Assembly: GCA_903921835.1 (NCBI GenBank)
Contig: CAIXRL010000104.1
Coordinates: 1-7,851, forward strand
Length of the DNA stretch: 7,851 bases
From: Candidatus Eiseniibacteriota bacterium
GTDB lineage: Bacteria; Eisenbacteria; RBG-16-71-46
Direction: 5' to 3'
Positions 1 through 6,762 of the stretch are shown one piece after another; within the stretch, counting starts at the first letter, position 1; each line of letters begins with the position of its first letter. The position numbers were made by a program, and so were the translations under genes. The notes under the pieces are model-generated. The model ran no database searches, was not told the origin of the DNA, and saw only the letters and a list, made by a program, of their open reading frames with translations.

Positions 1-134
1 ACGAGCACGCGCACCAGCCGCCCGCCAACATCGTAGACGCCGATGCGAACCCGGCCAGGTCGCGCGATCGAGTAGCTCACCGCGGTGGCGCCGCGCGACG
101 GATTCGGCGCGGGCGGGCGCAGGCCCTCGACCAG
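1..134 (-). other. FlgD-like / type-A-sorting-like C-terminal domain (partial)
   Basis: This is the last visible segment of the kelch protein, with a Pro-rich entry (LRPPAPNPSRG), a beta-strand AVSYSIARPG, and then RVRIGVYDVGGRLVRVLV. Known type-A sorting and FlgD-Ig domains share the order PNPxxxxxxxxY-I/L-xxxGxVxLxVYDxxGRxVRxLV. In Bacteroidota this domain directs type IX secretion. In other FCB-like lineages the same domain is common, but the export route is less certain. The final strands and the stop codon lie outside the window. Confidence 0.75.
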
Positions 135-2381
135 CGGCCGCGCGATGTCGTCGCCCACCCCCACCGGCGGCTGGCGGAACTCCAGCGCCCAGACGCCGCT
201 GAGCGCCGAGTTACCGCCTTCACCGCCGTACCCGATGATGCGGTGACCGGCGGACTGGTAGAGCGTCCCGTTCCAGAAATAGCGCGTACCCGGCAGGTCA
301 CCGGCGGGGGCCAGCTGTGTCCAGGCGGGTGTTCCCGCCAGTGACAGCGCCCACGTATCGCTGAGCGGCCCGGTGAGGCCCGCTCCCCCGACGATCACCA
401 GGCGGTCGCGATCCGAATCGTATGCCACGACACTGATCCGCGGGCTCGGCGACGTGCCGGCCGTCGTCAGAGTGGTCCATGCAGGCGTTCCCGACAGCGA
501 AAGGACCCGGACGTCGTTGAAGACACTCGTCCCGTCCCATCCCCCGAACACGACGATGCGATGACGTGCCAGGTCGTAGGCCGGCATGGCGTACCGGGCG
601 CTCGGCGGCGTGCCTGTGGGCGTCAACTGCTTCCACGTCGGCGAACCGGAGAGCGAGAGCGACCAGACGTCGCTCAGTGGGCCCGAGTCGTCCAATCCGC
701 CGATCATGATCATACGGTCAGCGCCCGGCTCATAGAATGTACTCCCCCCCAGACCGCTCTCCCGCCCGCTCGGCGGCGTGCTGTCCGGCACCAGACTGGT
801 CCAGGCAGGCGTACCGGCGAGCGACAGCGCCCAGACGTCGTTCAGGTATGACGAACTGCCCCCACCTCCGGAGTCATCGCCGGAGCCCCCGAAGAGCAGC
901 ATGCGGTCCCGCACCGGATCGTAGATCACGCTCGGGCTCTTGCGCCCAACCGGCGGCGTGCTGTGCCCCCAGCCGACTGGGGTCAACAACTCCCAGGCCG
1001 GCGCGCCCGTGAGCGAGAGAGCCCACACGTCGTTGTACCAGGTGTGACCGCCACCGTATCCACCACACAGAAGCAGGCGCTCGCGCAACGAATCGTAGGT
1101 CACGCTGGGGGACCACCGCCCGGCCTGCGGCGCGCCAATCACCGTCCATGCCGGCGTGCCCGACAGGCTGAGCGCCCAGCTGTCGTCGAGGTAGCTGTAC
1201 GCATCATGCCCGCCGAACGTCACCATGCGATCGCGCGCCGGATCATAGATCGCGCTGTGGCAGTAACGCCCGTTTGGCGTTGCGCCCGAGGGGGCCAGTT
1301 GCGTCCAGGCCGGCGTCCCCGCGAACGACAGCGCCCAGACATCGTCGAGGTTCGATGTGTCGAATCCACCAAATACCACCATCCGGTCTCGCAGCGGGTC
1401 GTAGACCGCACCGTGGTAGGCCCGTCCCCCAGGCGTTGAGCCCGAGAAGGTCAACTTCGTCCACGCCGTCGAGGCGCCCAGCGAGAGCGCCCAGACCTCG
1501 TCGTTGTTGCTCGCGGTTTCCATCCCCCCGAATATCACCATGCGGTCGCGCACGGGATCGCAGATCGCGCTTTGCCCGAAGCGGCCATCCGGCGCATCCC
1601 CGGAAGGCAGCGGCGAAACCACCATCGTCCAGCTCGGCGCCCCGGTCAGCGACAGCGCCCAGACGTCGTTGAGGCGGTTGTACGAAGGAGCGAATCCGTT
1701 GCACCCCGCAAACACGATCATGCGGCCGCGCGTCGAATCGTAGATCGCGCTGTGCCATGCGCGCGCGACCGGGAGCGTCCCGGTCGGGGCGAGTTGCGTC
1801 CAGGCCGGCGGGCCCGCGAACGACAGCGCCCACGCGTCGTTCCTGAAGCCGGCGCTGTCGTATCCGCCGAAGACCACCATGCGGTCGTTCACGCGGTCGT
1901 ACACCGCGCCGTGTCCATAGCGCGCCGTCGGCGGCACCCCGAGCGACATCAGCCGGCTCCACGCGGGCACGCCCGACAGTGTCAGCACCCAGACGTTGTT
2001 CGTGAGCGTGGACGCGTCGTGTCCGCCGAACACCACGAGCCGGTCGCGCACGGGATCGTAGATCGTGCTCTGGCTCTCCCGCCCATCGGGCACGAGTTCC
2101 TTCCACGATCCGTCGGCCGCAGTGGCGGCGCTCGCCGCCGGGATCGCGGGCCCGCCCGCGGCCGCGCCGCTGCCGCCAACCAGGCGCCGCATGTACTCGC
2201 GCTGCCAGGTCGGGAGCTTCGCGTCCCCGGCAGCCTGCGCCAGGTGGCCGCGGAGCGCAGGGCTCATCTCCGGGATTCCGGGGGCGATCGGCAGGCTGGA
2301 AGCGAAACGGGGAATCGCAAGGGCGAGGATCAGCAACACCCACGCGCGGGTGGCATGGCGAAGGCAAGGCGGGAGTCTCAT
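1..2381 (-). CDS. Secreted kelch-repeat beta-propeller protein with FlgD/sorting-like C-terminus (3' end cut by window)
   Basis: The frame is open from ATG at 2381 to the window edge, giving 793 visible codons with no stop. Residues 1-27 form a signal peptide: basic start MRLPPCLRHATR, hydrophobic AWVLLILALAI, likely cleavage after RFA. A Pro/Ala/Gly-rich linker reaches about residue 91. Twelve kelch units follow (about residues 92-735), each with YDPxRDRMVVFGG, a variable loop, NDVWALSLSGTPAW and an APTGTPPSGR turn. From about residue 750 comes APNPSRGATAVSYSIARPG and then VRIGVYDVGGRLVRVLV, the pattern of FlgD Ig-like / type-A sorting domains. Such modules usually end secreted proteins, so perhaps only a few tens of residues are missing. 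The product is probably an extracellular or surface binding protein; kelch propellers bind proteins or glycans. No galactose-oxidase copper-site signature was recognised, so no enzyme activity is claimed. The start at 2381 has GAGG five bases upstream. An in-frame ATG at 2408 is an alternative that would add nine residues. Confidence 0.9.
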   Translation of the reverse strand, partial: MRLPPCLRHATRAWVLLILALAIPRFASSLPIAPGIPEMSPALRGHLAQAAGDAKLPTWQREYMRRLVGGSGAAAGGPAIPAASAATAADGSWKELVPDGRESQSTIYDPVRDRLVVFGGHDASTLTNNVWVLTLSGVPAWSRLMSLGVPPTARYGHGAVYDRVNDRMVVFGGYDSAGFRNDAWALSFAGPPAWTQLAPTGTLPVARAWHSAIYDSTRGRMIVFAGCNGFAPSYNRLNDVWALSLTGAPSWTMVVSPLPSGDAPDGRFGQSAICDPVRDRMVIFGGMETASNNDEVWALSLGASTAWTKLTFSGSTPGGRAYHGAVYDPLRDRMVVFGGFDTSNLDDVWALSFAGTPAWTQLAPSGATPNGRYCHSAIYDPARDRMVTFGGHDAYSYLDDSWALSLSGTPAWTVIGAPQAGRWSPSVTYDSLRERLLLCGGYGGGHTWYNDVWALSLTGAPAWELLTPVGWGHSTPPVGRKSPSVIYDPVRDRMLLFGGSGDDSGGGGSSSYLNDVWALSLAGTPAWTSLVPDSTPPSGRESGLGGSTFYEPGADRMIMIGGLDDSGPLSDVWSLSLSGSPTWKQLTPTGTPPSARYAMPAYDLARHRIVVFGGWDGTSVFNDVRVLSLSGTPAWTTLTTAGTSPSPRISVVAYDSDRDRLVIVGGAGLTGPLSDTWALSLAGTPAWTQLAPAGDLPGTRYFWNGTLYQSAGHRIIGYGGEGGNSALSGVWALEFRQPPVGVGDDIARPLVEGLRPPAPNPSRGATAVSYSIARPGRVRIGVYDVGGRLVRVL
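177..2108 (-). repeat. Twelve tandem kelch repeat units within the secreted protein
   Basis: The coding repeat has a period of roughly 150-190 bases. On the plus strand each unit shows a variant of CCGCCGAA-cac-CACCATGCGGTCGCG (reverse of VVFGG/DRM) and of GACAGCGCCCAGACGTCGTT (reverse of NDVWALSL). The GG-DRM landmarks lie near 2040, 1882, 1726, 1545, 1388, 1230, 1080, 907, 716, 560, 405 and 243. Unit 3 (FAGCNG), unit 4 (AICDP), unit 9 (YEPGADRMIMIGG) and unit 12 (LYQSAGHRIIGYGG) are the most diverged. Unit 8 has a Gly/Ser-rich loop insertion. The N-terminal SWKEL strand matches the AWTQL strand that the last unit lacks, the expected circular offset for ring closure. Confidence 0.9.
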
Positions 2382-2658
2382 GGTGGCCTCGGTGGTGGGC
2401 GGTTCCATCGTCGCGCAGGCTCCGCCGCCGGCCGAATCCGTCGTCCGGCAACAGATGAACAGGGCCTGCGAACCCATTGCAACGATTACGCTGCAACTGA
2501 CAGTTGTGAGCGCCCGGGGGAAGCGCCGAAATCCGCAGTGTCGATACGGTTGCATCGCCGTGCGGGGGCCTGCAATGCTCCTTTCGGACCAACGCGCGAC
2601 GGCGCCGCTGCCGACCGTTCCGCGCCAGATCCAGACCACGGCTGCGCGGCCGGCCCGA
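2382..2658. other. Intergenic region between hydrolase and kelch gene
   Basis: These 277 bases separate two minus-strand genes. No convincing small gene is visible. The part near 2470-2510 is richer in A/T than the surroundings and holds two overlapping dyads, listed separately. No stem followed by a T-run was found after the hydrolase stop, only a short GGCCGGCC palindrome near 2647-2654. The spacing and the dyads suggest that the kelch gene has its own promoter here, but no clear -35/-10 pair could be assigned. Confidence 0.5.
2477..2506. promoter_or_regulatory. Two overlapping inverted repeats, candidate operator
   Basis: CAACTG-A-CAGTTG (2494-2506) is a perfect 6-base inverted repeat around one base. 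It overlaps a longer imperfect dyad, TTGCA-n10-TGCAA (2477-2496), whose spacer adds a matching CG/CG pair. Both sit in the AT-richer part of the gap, about 95-130 bases ahead of the kelch start codon. That placement fits a repressor or activator site, but the regulator and the promoter position are unknown, and short palindromes can occur by chance. Confidence 0.3.
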
Positions 2659-4215
2659 CTACCTCAGCCGCGTCCGCAGCCAGTCCGTGATCGTCGCGAG
2701 GATCTCGGGGCGGATCTCGGTCTCCGGCAGCGCGGCGTAGCCGGCGGGATCGCCGTTCGTGTCGGGCAGGAAGAGATGGTCCGTGCCCGCCAGCACGCTG
2801 AGCGTGACGTCGCGATCGCCGCCATCTCGCAAAGCCTGCGCCAGCTCCGTGGCCTGCGCCGGAGCCACCTGGTGGTCGGTCGCGCCCTGCAGCACCAGTA
2901 CCGGGCAGCGGACGCGCCGCGCGGTGGGCAACGGGTCGCAGGTGAGGAAGTAGTGCAGCCACGGATTCGTCGTCGCGAGCGAGTCCACCTGCTTCATCGC
3001 CACGCGCAGCATCGAGTCGCGCCGGGCCGCGGGCCAGTCCGGCTGGCGCGCGATCGCGAGCCGGTTCTGGTACTCGATCACGCGCCGTCCCGGCCACGCC
3101 GGGCCGGCGAGCAGCACGATGGCGCGCAGCGCCGGATCGCCCGCGGCCACCATGGGCGCGATGAGGCCGCCCTCGCTGTGCCCGACGAGCGCGAGCCGTG
3201 CGCCGTCCACGTCGCTCCGCGCGCGCAGCCACGCGAGCGCGGCACGCGCGTCGGCGGCGAAGTCGGCCGTGGTCGCCTGCGCAGCGTCACCACCCGAGGC
3301 GCCGTAGCCCCGGTCGTCCAGGCGCAGCGTGGCGATGCCCGCACGTGCCAACGCGTCCGCCACCTGCCGGAACGGCCGGTACCCGCGCAGGATCGGCAGC
3401 GACTCGTCGCGGTCTTGCAGCCCCGAACCGGTCAGCGTCACCACGCACGGCACGCGGCCCGCGACGCCGCGCGGCCGCGTCATCGTGCCCGCGAGCGCAA
3501 AGCCTCCGGTGCAGGGCACGCGCACATCTTCCGCCGTGCAAGGCGCTCCCGCGGGCGCCGAGTAGTCGGGCGGCGCGAACGTGGCCGGGGTCGCTCCGTC
3601 GCCGCGCACGACGCGAAGTCCCTGCGCGGGAACGTACCCGCTTCGCAGATCGCCGTCGGGCCCGAGCGCGAAGCGCATCTCCACGCCAGCAAGGCGCACG
3701 CGCACGCTGTCGGCGCCGAGCCGCACGACGGTGGCGCGCAGCGTGCGCCCACCCGCGAGCGCGAACAGGTGCGCGGTCGCCGAATCGCCGTCCATCGCGC
3801 GGGCGCGGCGCACGGCGCGCTCGATCATGGCCATGGACGGGTTCAGGTACGGCAGCGCGCCGTGGTGCGTGGCGAACCGCTGCGGCCCGCCGGGAGTCAG
3901 CGTGACCACCACGCTGTCGTCCCGGAACTCCGCCGCGTCCTGCCCCGGCGCACCCGCCGGGTCCGAACGCCGCGTCGTGGTCAGGTGCATGGACAGCGGC
4001 AGCCCCGCCGCGTCGCATTCCAGCCGGTACGTGCTGCGCAGCCCCGCCGGGCGCAGGAACAACTCGCCCTCGAGCAGGAGCGTGGTGGAGGTGAAGTGCT
4101 CGACCGCCACCGTGTCGGCGCCCGAGACCAGGATGAACGCGTCGCGCGCAGGCGCGGTCGCGGTGGGACTCGTGGTCGCGGCAAGCGCGAGCAGGGCTGC
4201 GGGCAGTATCGTCAT
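2659..4215 (-). CDS. Secreted alpha/beta-hydrolase (EstD-like esterase family)
   Basis: The product is 518 residues and probably hydrolyses ester bonds outside the cytoplasm; the natural substrate is unknown. Residues 1 to about 21 (MTILPAALLALAATTSPTATA) form a signal peptide. Residues 25-220 are a beta-rich N-terminal domain without a recognisable motif. Residues 235-518 are the alpha/beta-hydrolase fold: LTGSGLQDRDE (261-271) matches the GSGxxDRDE oxyanion-region signature of EstD-type carboxylesterases, followed by LRLDDRGYGASGG. The nucleophile Ser347 lies in GHSEGG, Asp447 in LQGATDHQVAP, and His480 in GTDHLF, so the triad is complete. The ATG at 4215 was preferred over one at 4272 because it starts the signal peptide and overlaps the preceding stop as ATGA, with GAGGAG about 11 bases upstream inside the preceding gene. 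That points to translational coupling. The stop is TAG at 2661-2659. A peptidase role is less likely but cannot be excluded. Confidence 0.9.
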   Translation of the reverse strand: MTILPAALLALAATTSPTATAPARDAFILVSGADTVAVEHFTSTTLLLEGELFLRPAGLRSTYRLECDAAGLPLSMHLTTTRRSDPAGAPGQDAAEFRDDSVVVTLTPGGPQRFATHHGALPYLNPSMAMIERAVRRARAMDGDSATAHLFALAGGRTLRATVVRLGADSVRVRLAGVEMRFALGPDGDLRSGYVPAQGLRVVRGDGATPATFAPPDYSAPAGAPCTAEDVRVPCTGGFALAGTMTRPRGVAGRVPCVVTLTGSGLQDRDESLPILRGYRPFRQVADALARAGIATLRLDDRGYGASGGDAAQATTADFAADARAALAWLRARSDVDGARLALVGHSEGGLIAPMVAAGDPALRAIVLLAGPAWPGRRVIEYQNRLAIARQPDWPAARRDSMLRVAMKQVDSLATTNPWLHYFLTCDPLPTARRVRCPVLVLQGATDHQVAPAQATELAQALRDGGDRDVTLSVLAGTDHLFLPDTNGDPAGYAALPETEIRPEILATITDWLRTRLR

Positions 4216-4768
4216 GGACGGGCGGGCTCCTCGAGGGGGCAGTGCGTGCCTTGCGGCTGGAGTTCGACCCACTCACTCATCAAGAGAAGCTTGATGCCCG
4301 TGATGTCGTTGAGATCGATGCGAGGAGCTTCCCCACGATCGATCGGCAACAGGAAGTCGCTTTCGGTCGACCGGTCCTCGAACAAGGGGTTCCGATCCCA
4401 GAGCAGCCTCAGTTCATCGCCCGTGTACAGGATCCGCCCGCCGAGCATGGCCTTGTTCTGCCCGCACATGTCAACGGCGCCGCTGACCATCACCAGACTC
4501 GGATGTGGGTCTTCCCCGGTGTCGAACCCCGGCATCGAGGTATACGACCGCCCGTCCTTCGGTGTCAGCACGACGAGGTCGGCCTGATTGTATCGCCAGG
4601 CGGTCGGCCCGTCATCGGCATCGGACCGACAACGCCAGATGAGGTGTCCACGAACACTTCACCGTGAACGGTGGTGATGCGGATCGTAGTCGCTCGCCAC
4701 GGTGCGTCGTTGTACCCAGCCTGGGCCCGGACGGCCAGCACGAGTGTGAACACTGGTAACCAGCGCAT
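4212..4768 (-). pseudogene. Small predicted secreted protein of unknown function, apparently frameshifted
   Basis: The start is well supported: ATG at 4768 follows a strong AGGAGGTG ribosome site and opens a signal peptide (MRWLPVFTLVLAVRAQA, then GYND). This frame stops at TGA 4567-4565 after 67 residues, and its last dozen look non-coding (RPPGDTIRPTSSC). A second frame, open from 4658 to TGA at 4214-4212, reads as normal protein: DDGPTAWRYNQADLVVLTP, later VDMCGQNKAMLGGRILYTGD and DITGIKLLLMSEWVELQP. The 557-base span plus one base gives exactly 186 codons. One extra G in the GGG run (plus-strand CCC at 4608-4610) would join ACG-GGG-CCG-ACC and yield about 185 residues. I do not recognise the family. 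The end overlaps the hydrolase start by four bases. Alternatives are a sequencing or assembly error, or two coupled genes, since the first stop overlaps a GTG in GTGCTGA. Third-position G/C looks lower than in the hydrolase. Confidence 0.65.
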
Positions 4769-5140
4769 GGCACCTCCTCAACTCGTCGTCGCGGACTCGC
4801 GACGCAGGTGCGTGCAGGCGATGCCAGCGTAGACGCCCGCGCTTGGAGCATCCAGCCGATCCAGAACGGGATATGCGCAGCAGTGACGGCCCGGACCCAG
4901 GTTCCGCGGCGCGGCGGGCCCCGCCGACAAGAAGCCGCAGGGCATCCGTGCGCGGCCGTGCGTCCACAACCCCACCAGCCTACGCCCCCCGCCGAAAGCC
5001 TGCCCGACGCCCTCCGGGCCGAAATCGCCGCCCGCGCCACTTGCGGACGGCGCGCACCGCCGCGAGAATGCGCTCTTCGCGCGCTGGCCCGGACCACTCA
5101 TGAGCCCGCTCGCCCTTCCCTTCCTTCCCGGAGCCGATCC
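4769..5140. other. Divergent intergenic region (leader of the small secreted gene and malQ)
   Basis: These 372 bases lie between oppositely oriented genes and should hold both promoters. The open frames crossing it are Arg/Pro-rich and unlike proteins. The minus-strand ribosome site AGGAGG lies just ahead of 4768. On the plus strand TTGCGG (5041-5046), 17 bases and GAGAAT (5064-5069) form a weak sigma70-like pair about 70 bases ahead of malQ, matching the consensus only partly. A pyrimidine-rich stretch (about 5105-5129) precedes the malQ ribosome site. No tRNA, riboswitch or terminator was recognised. Confidence 0.5.
5041..5069 (+). promoter_or_regulatory. Weak candidate sigma70-like promoter for malQ
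   Basis: TTGCGG and GAGAAT are separated by exactly 17 bases. The -10 element matches TATAAT at four of six positions, and the -35 element keeps the TTG core. In DNA this GC-rich such a pair can arise by chance. It is listed because the spacing and its place upstream of malQ fit. Confidence 0.2.
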
Positions 5141-6643
5141 GTGCGCTTTCCCCGCAGCAGTGGCGTCCTGCTTCACCCGACATCGCTTCCCGGCCGCTTC
5201 GGCATCGGCGACCTCGGGCCGGAAGCCCGCGCGTTCGTCGACTTCCTCGCGGACGCCGGCCAGTCGCTGTGGCAGGTGCTGCCGCTGGGCCCCACGGGAT
5301 ACGGCGACTCGCCCTACCAGTGCTTCTCGGCGTTCGCGGGCAACCCGCTGCTGGTGGACCTGGAGGCGCTCGTAGCCGAGGGATTGCTCCACGCGAGCGA
5401 TCTCGAATCCGCGCCCGCCTTCCCCGGCGCGCACGTGGACTTCGGCGCGGTGATCCCGTGGAAGCGCCTGCTGCTCGAGCGCGCGGCCGCGCGGTTTCGC
5501 ACGCAGGCCACGCCCGCGCTGCAGGCCGGGTTCCAGGCGTGGTGCGAACGGCAGGCGGCCTGGCTCGACGACTTCGCGCTGTTCATGGCGCTCAAGGACG
5601 CTCACGGCGGCGCACCCTGGTGCGAATGGCCCGGGGCGCTGCGCCGCCGCGAACCCGCGGCGCTGACCGCGGCGCGCGGGCGGCTCGCCGACGGCGTGCA
5701 CGCACACCGCTTCGCGCACTGGACGTTCTTCCGCCAGTGGAGCGCGGTGCGCGCCTACGCGCACGGCAAGGGCGTCGCGATCATGGGCGACGCGCCCATC
5801 TTCGTGGCCTACGACAGCGCCGACGTCTGGGCGCGTCCCGAGCTGTTCCACCTCGACGCCGAGGGACTCCCGACCGTCGTCGCGGGCGTGCCGCCGGACT
5901 ACTTCAGCGAGACCGGCCAGCTCTGGGGCAACCCGCTCTACCGCTGGGACGCGATCGCCGACGACGGCTACGCCTGGTGGATCGCGCGGGTGCGCGCTTT
6001 GCTCGAGGTCGTGGACCGCGTGCGGCTCGACCACTTCATCGGCTTCACCCGTTGCTGGGAGGTGCCCGCGGACGCGCCCGACGCGCGCACGGGCCGGTTC
6101 GCGCCGGGGCCCGGCGCCGAGCTCTTCCTCGCGATCGAACGCGCGCTGGGCGACCTGCCGATCGTGGCGGAGGATCTCGGCGTGCTCACCCCGGTGGTCG
6201 AGGCGCTGCGCGATCACTTCGCGTTCCCGGGGATGAAGCTCCTCCAGTTCGCCTTCGGGGGCACGTCCGACAGCGCCTTCCTGCCGCACGCCTACTCGCC
6301 CAACTGCGTGGTCTACACGGGCACGCACGACAACGACACCACCGCGGGCTGGTGGGCCGGGGCGACGGAGGGCGAGCGCGACTTCCTGCAGCGTTACCTG
6401 GCGCGCGAGGTTCACGACCCCGCGTGGGAGCTGCTCCGTCTCGGCATGGCCTCCGTGGCGGACACGCTCATCGCGCCCGCCCAGGACCTGCTGTCGCTGG
6501 GAACGCAGGCGCGCATGAACTTCCCCGGCAAGCCCGCGGGCAACTGGAGCTGGCGCGTCCCCGCCGGCGCGCTCGATGACGGGCTCGCGGCACGGTTGCG
6601 GACCCTGAGCGAGCTGTTCGGACGGGTGCCCGGACAGGAGTGA
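5141..6643 (+). CDS. malQ: 4-alpha-glucanotransferase (amylomaltase, GH77)
   Basis: This cytosolic enzyme moves alpha-1,4-glucan segments between maltodextrins, releasing glucose and building longer chains for phosphorylase or glycogen metabolism. The product is 500 residues, the normal family length. Conserved GH77 blocks appear in order: SSGVLLHPTSLPGRFGIGDLG (6-26, donor/acceptor N-terminal block), LWQVLPLGPTGYGDSPYQ (43-60), GDAPIFVAYDSADVW (216-230), PDYFSETGQLWGNPLYRW (252-269), RLDHFIGF with nucleophile Asp297, VAEDLG with acid/base Glu344, and THDNDTTAGWW with Asp397. These align closely with Asp293, Glu340 and Asp395 of Thermus amylomaltase. The GTG at 5141 was chosen because the family begins right at RFPRSSG and GGAG lies seven bases upstream. 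An in-frame ATG at 4808 would add 111 Arg/Pro-rich residues unlike any GH77 N-terminus. tal follows on the same strand. No frameshift or missing catalytic residue was seen. Confidence 0.97.
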   Translation: MRFPRSSGVLLHPTSLPGRFGIGDLGPEARAFVDFLADAGQSLWQVLPLGPTGYGDSPYQCFSAFAGNPLLVDLEALVAEGLLHASDLESAPAFPGAHVDFGAVIPWKRLLLERAAARFRTQATPALQAGFQAWCERQAAWLDDFALFMALKDAHGGAPWCEWPGALRRREPAALTAARGRLADGVHAHRFAHWTFFRQWSAVRAYAHGKGVAIMGDAPIFVAYDSADVWARPELFHLDAEGLPTVVAGVPPDYFSETGQLWGNPLYRWDAIADDGYAWWIARVRALLEVVDRVRLDHFIGFTRCWEVPADAPDARTGRFAPGPGAELFLAIERALGDLPIVAEDLGVLTPVVEALRDHFAFPGMKLLQFAFGGTSDSAFLPHAYSPNCVVYTGTHDNDTTAGWWAGATEGERDFLQRYLAREVHDPAWELLRLGMASVADTLIAPAQDLLSLGTQARMNFPGKPAGNWSWRVPAGALDDGLAARLRTLSELFGRVPGQE

Positions 6644-6762
6644 CCGGACCGTTCACGAGCCGGGGTCCATGCGCTTGCACGGGGCGAGGCCCGGGCGCAT
6701 CTTCGCTGAGAATCCATCCCCCAACCTGAAGATCCCATCCACTACGACAAGGAGCGTCCGCC
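6644..6762. other. malQ-tal intergenic spacer
   Basis: These 119 bases lie between the malQ stop and the tal start. The spacer holds an interrupted stem-loop at 6669-6700 and the tal ribosome site AAGGAG at 6749-6754. No T-run follows the stem, so it does not look like a classical intrinsic terminator, and read-through into tal is possible. Confidence 0.5.
6669..6700 (+). other. Interrupted stem-loop between malQ and tal
   Basis: ATGCGC (6669-6674) pairs perfectly with GCGCAT (6695-6700). Nested inside, GGGC (6682-6685) pairs with GCCC (6689-6692) across a GAG loop, with a 7-base and a 2-base internal bulge between the two helices. It could be an mRNA-processing or attenuation element or a factor-assisted terminator. 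In such GC-rich DNA a chance structure is also plausible. Confidence 0.3.

Noticed and set aside
177..2108. The repeated DNA as a CRISPR array or non-coding satellite
   Set aside because: The period is 150-190 bases, the repeats are imperfect, and they translate in one continuous frame into kelch motifs.
1243..2592. Minus-strand open frame of 449 codons overlapping the kelch gene
   Set aside because: It is the same repeat DNA read one frame off, giving Arg-rich text without the kelch motifs. The true frame runs from 2381 past the window edge.
2065..4587. Very long open frame (840 codons) on the plus strand opposite the hydrolase
   Set aside because: The product is an Arg/His/Gln-rich low-complexity string with no domain. 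The opposite strand has a complete hydrolase triad and a signal peptide.
4808..5140. N-terminal extension of MalQ from an in-frame ATG at 4808
   Set aside because: The added 111 residues are Arg/Pro-rich and unlike GH77. The GTG at 5141 gives the usual length and has a well-placed ribosome site.
6028..6051. RLDHFIGF in place of the RIDHFRGF form of Thermus amylomaltase, as a possible active-site change
   Set aside because: The catalytic Asp and the following His are kept, and the Arg-to-Ile position is variable in the family as far as I recall. It is not evidence of altered function.
4778..6415. Long open frame (545 codons) antisense to malQ on the minus strand
   Set aside because: It mirrors the malQ codons, is rich in Arg, Glu, Val and Ala without motifs, and malQ has all its catalytic blocks. 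This is a GC-driven shadow frame.
6646..6668. GGACC / GGTCC inverted repeat just after the malQ stop as a terminator
   Set aside because: It has only five pairs, a 13-base loop and no T-run, which is too weak to call.
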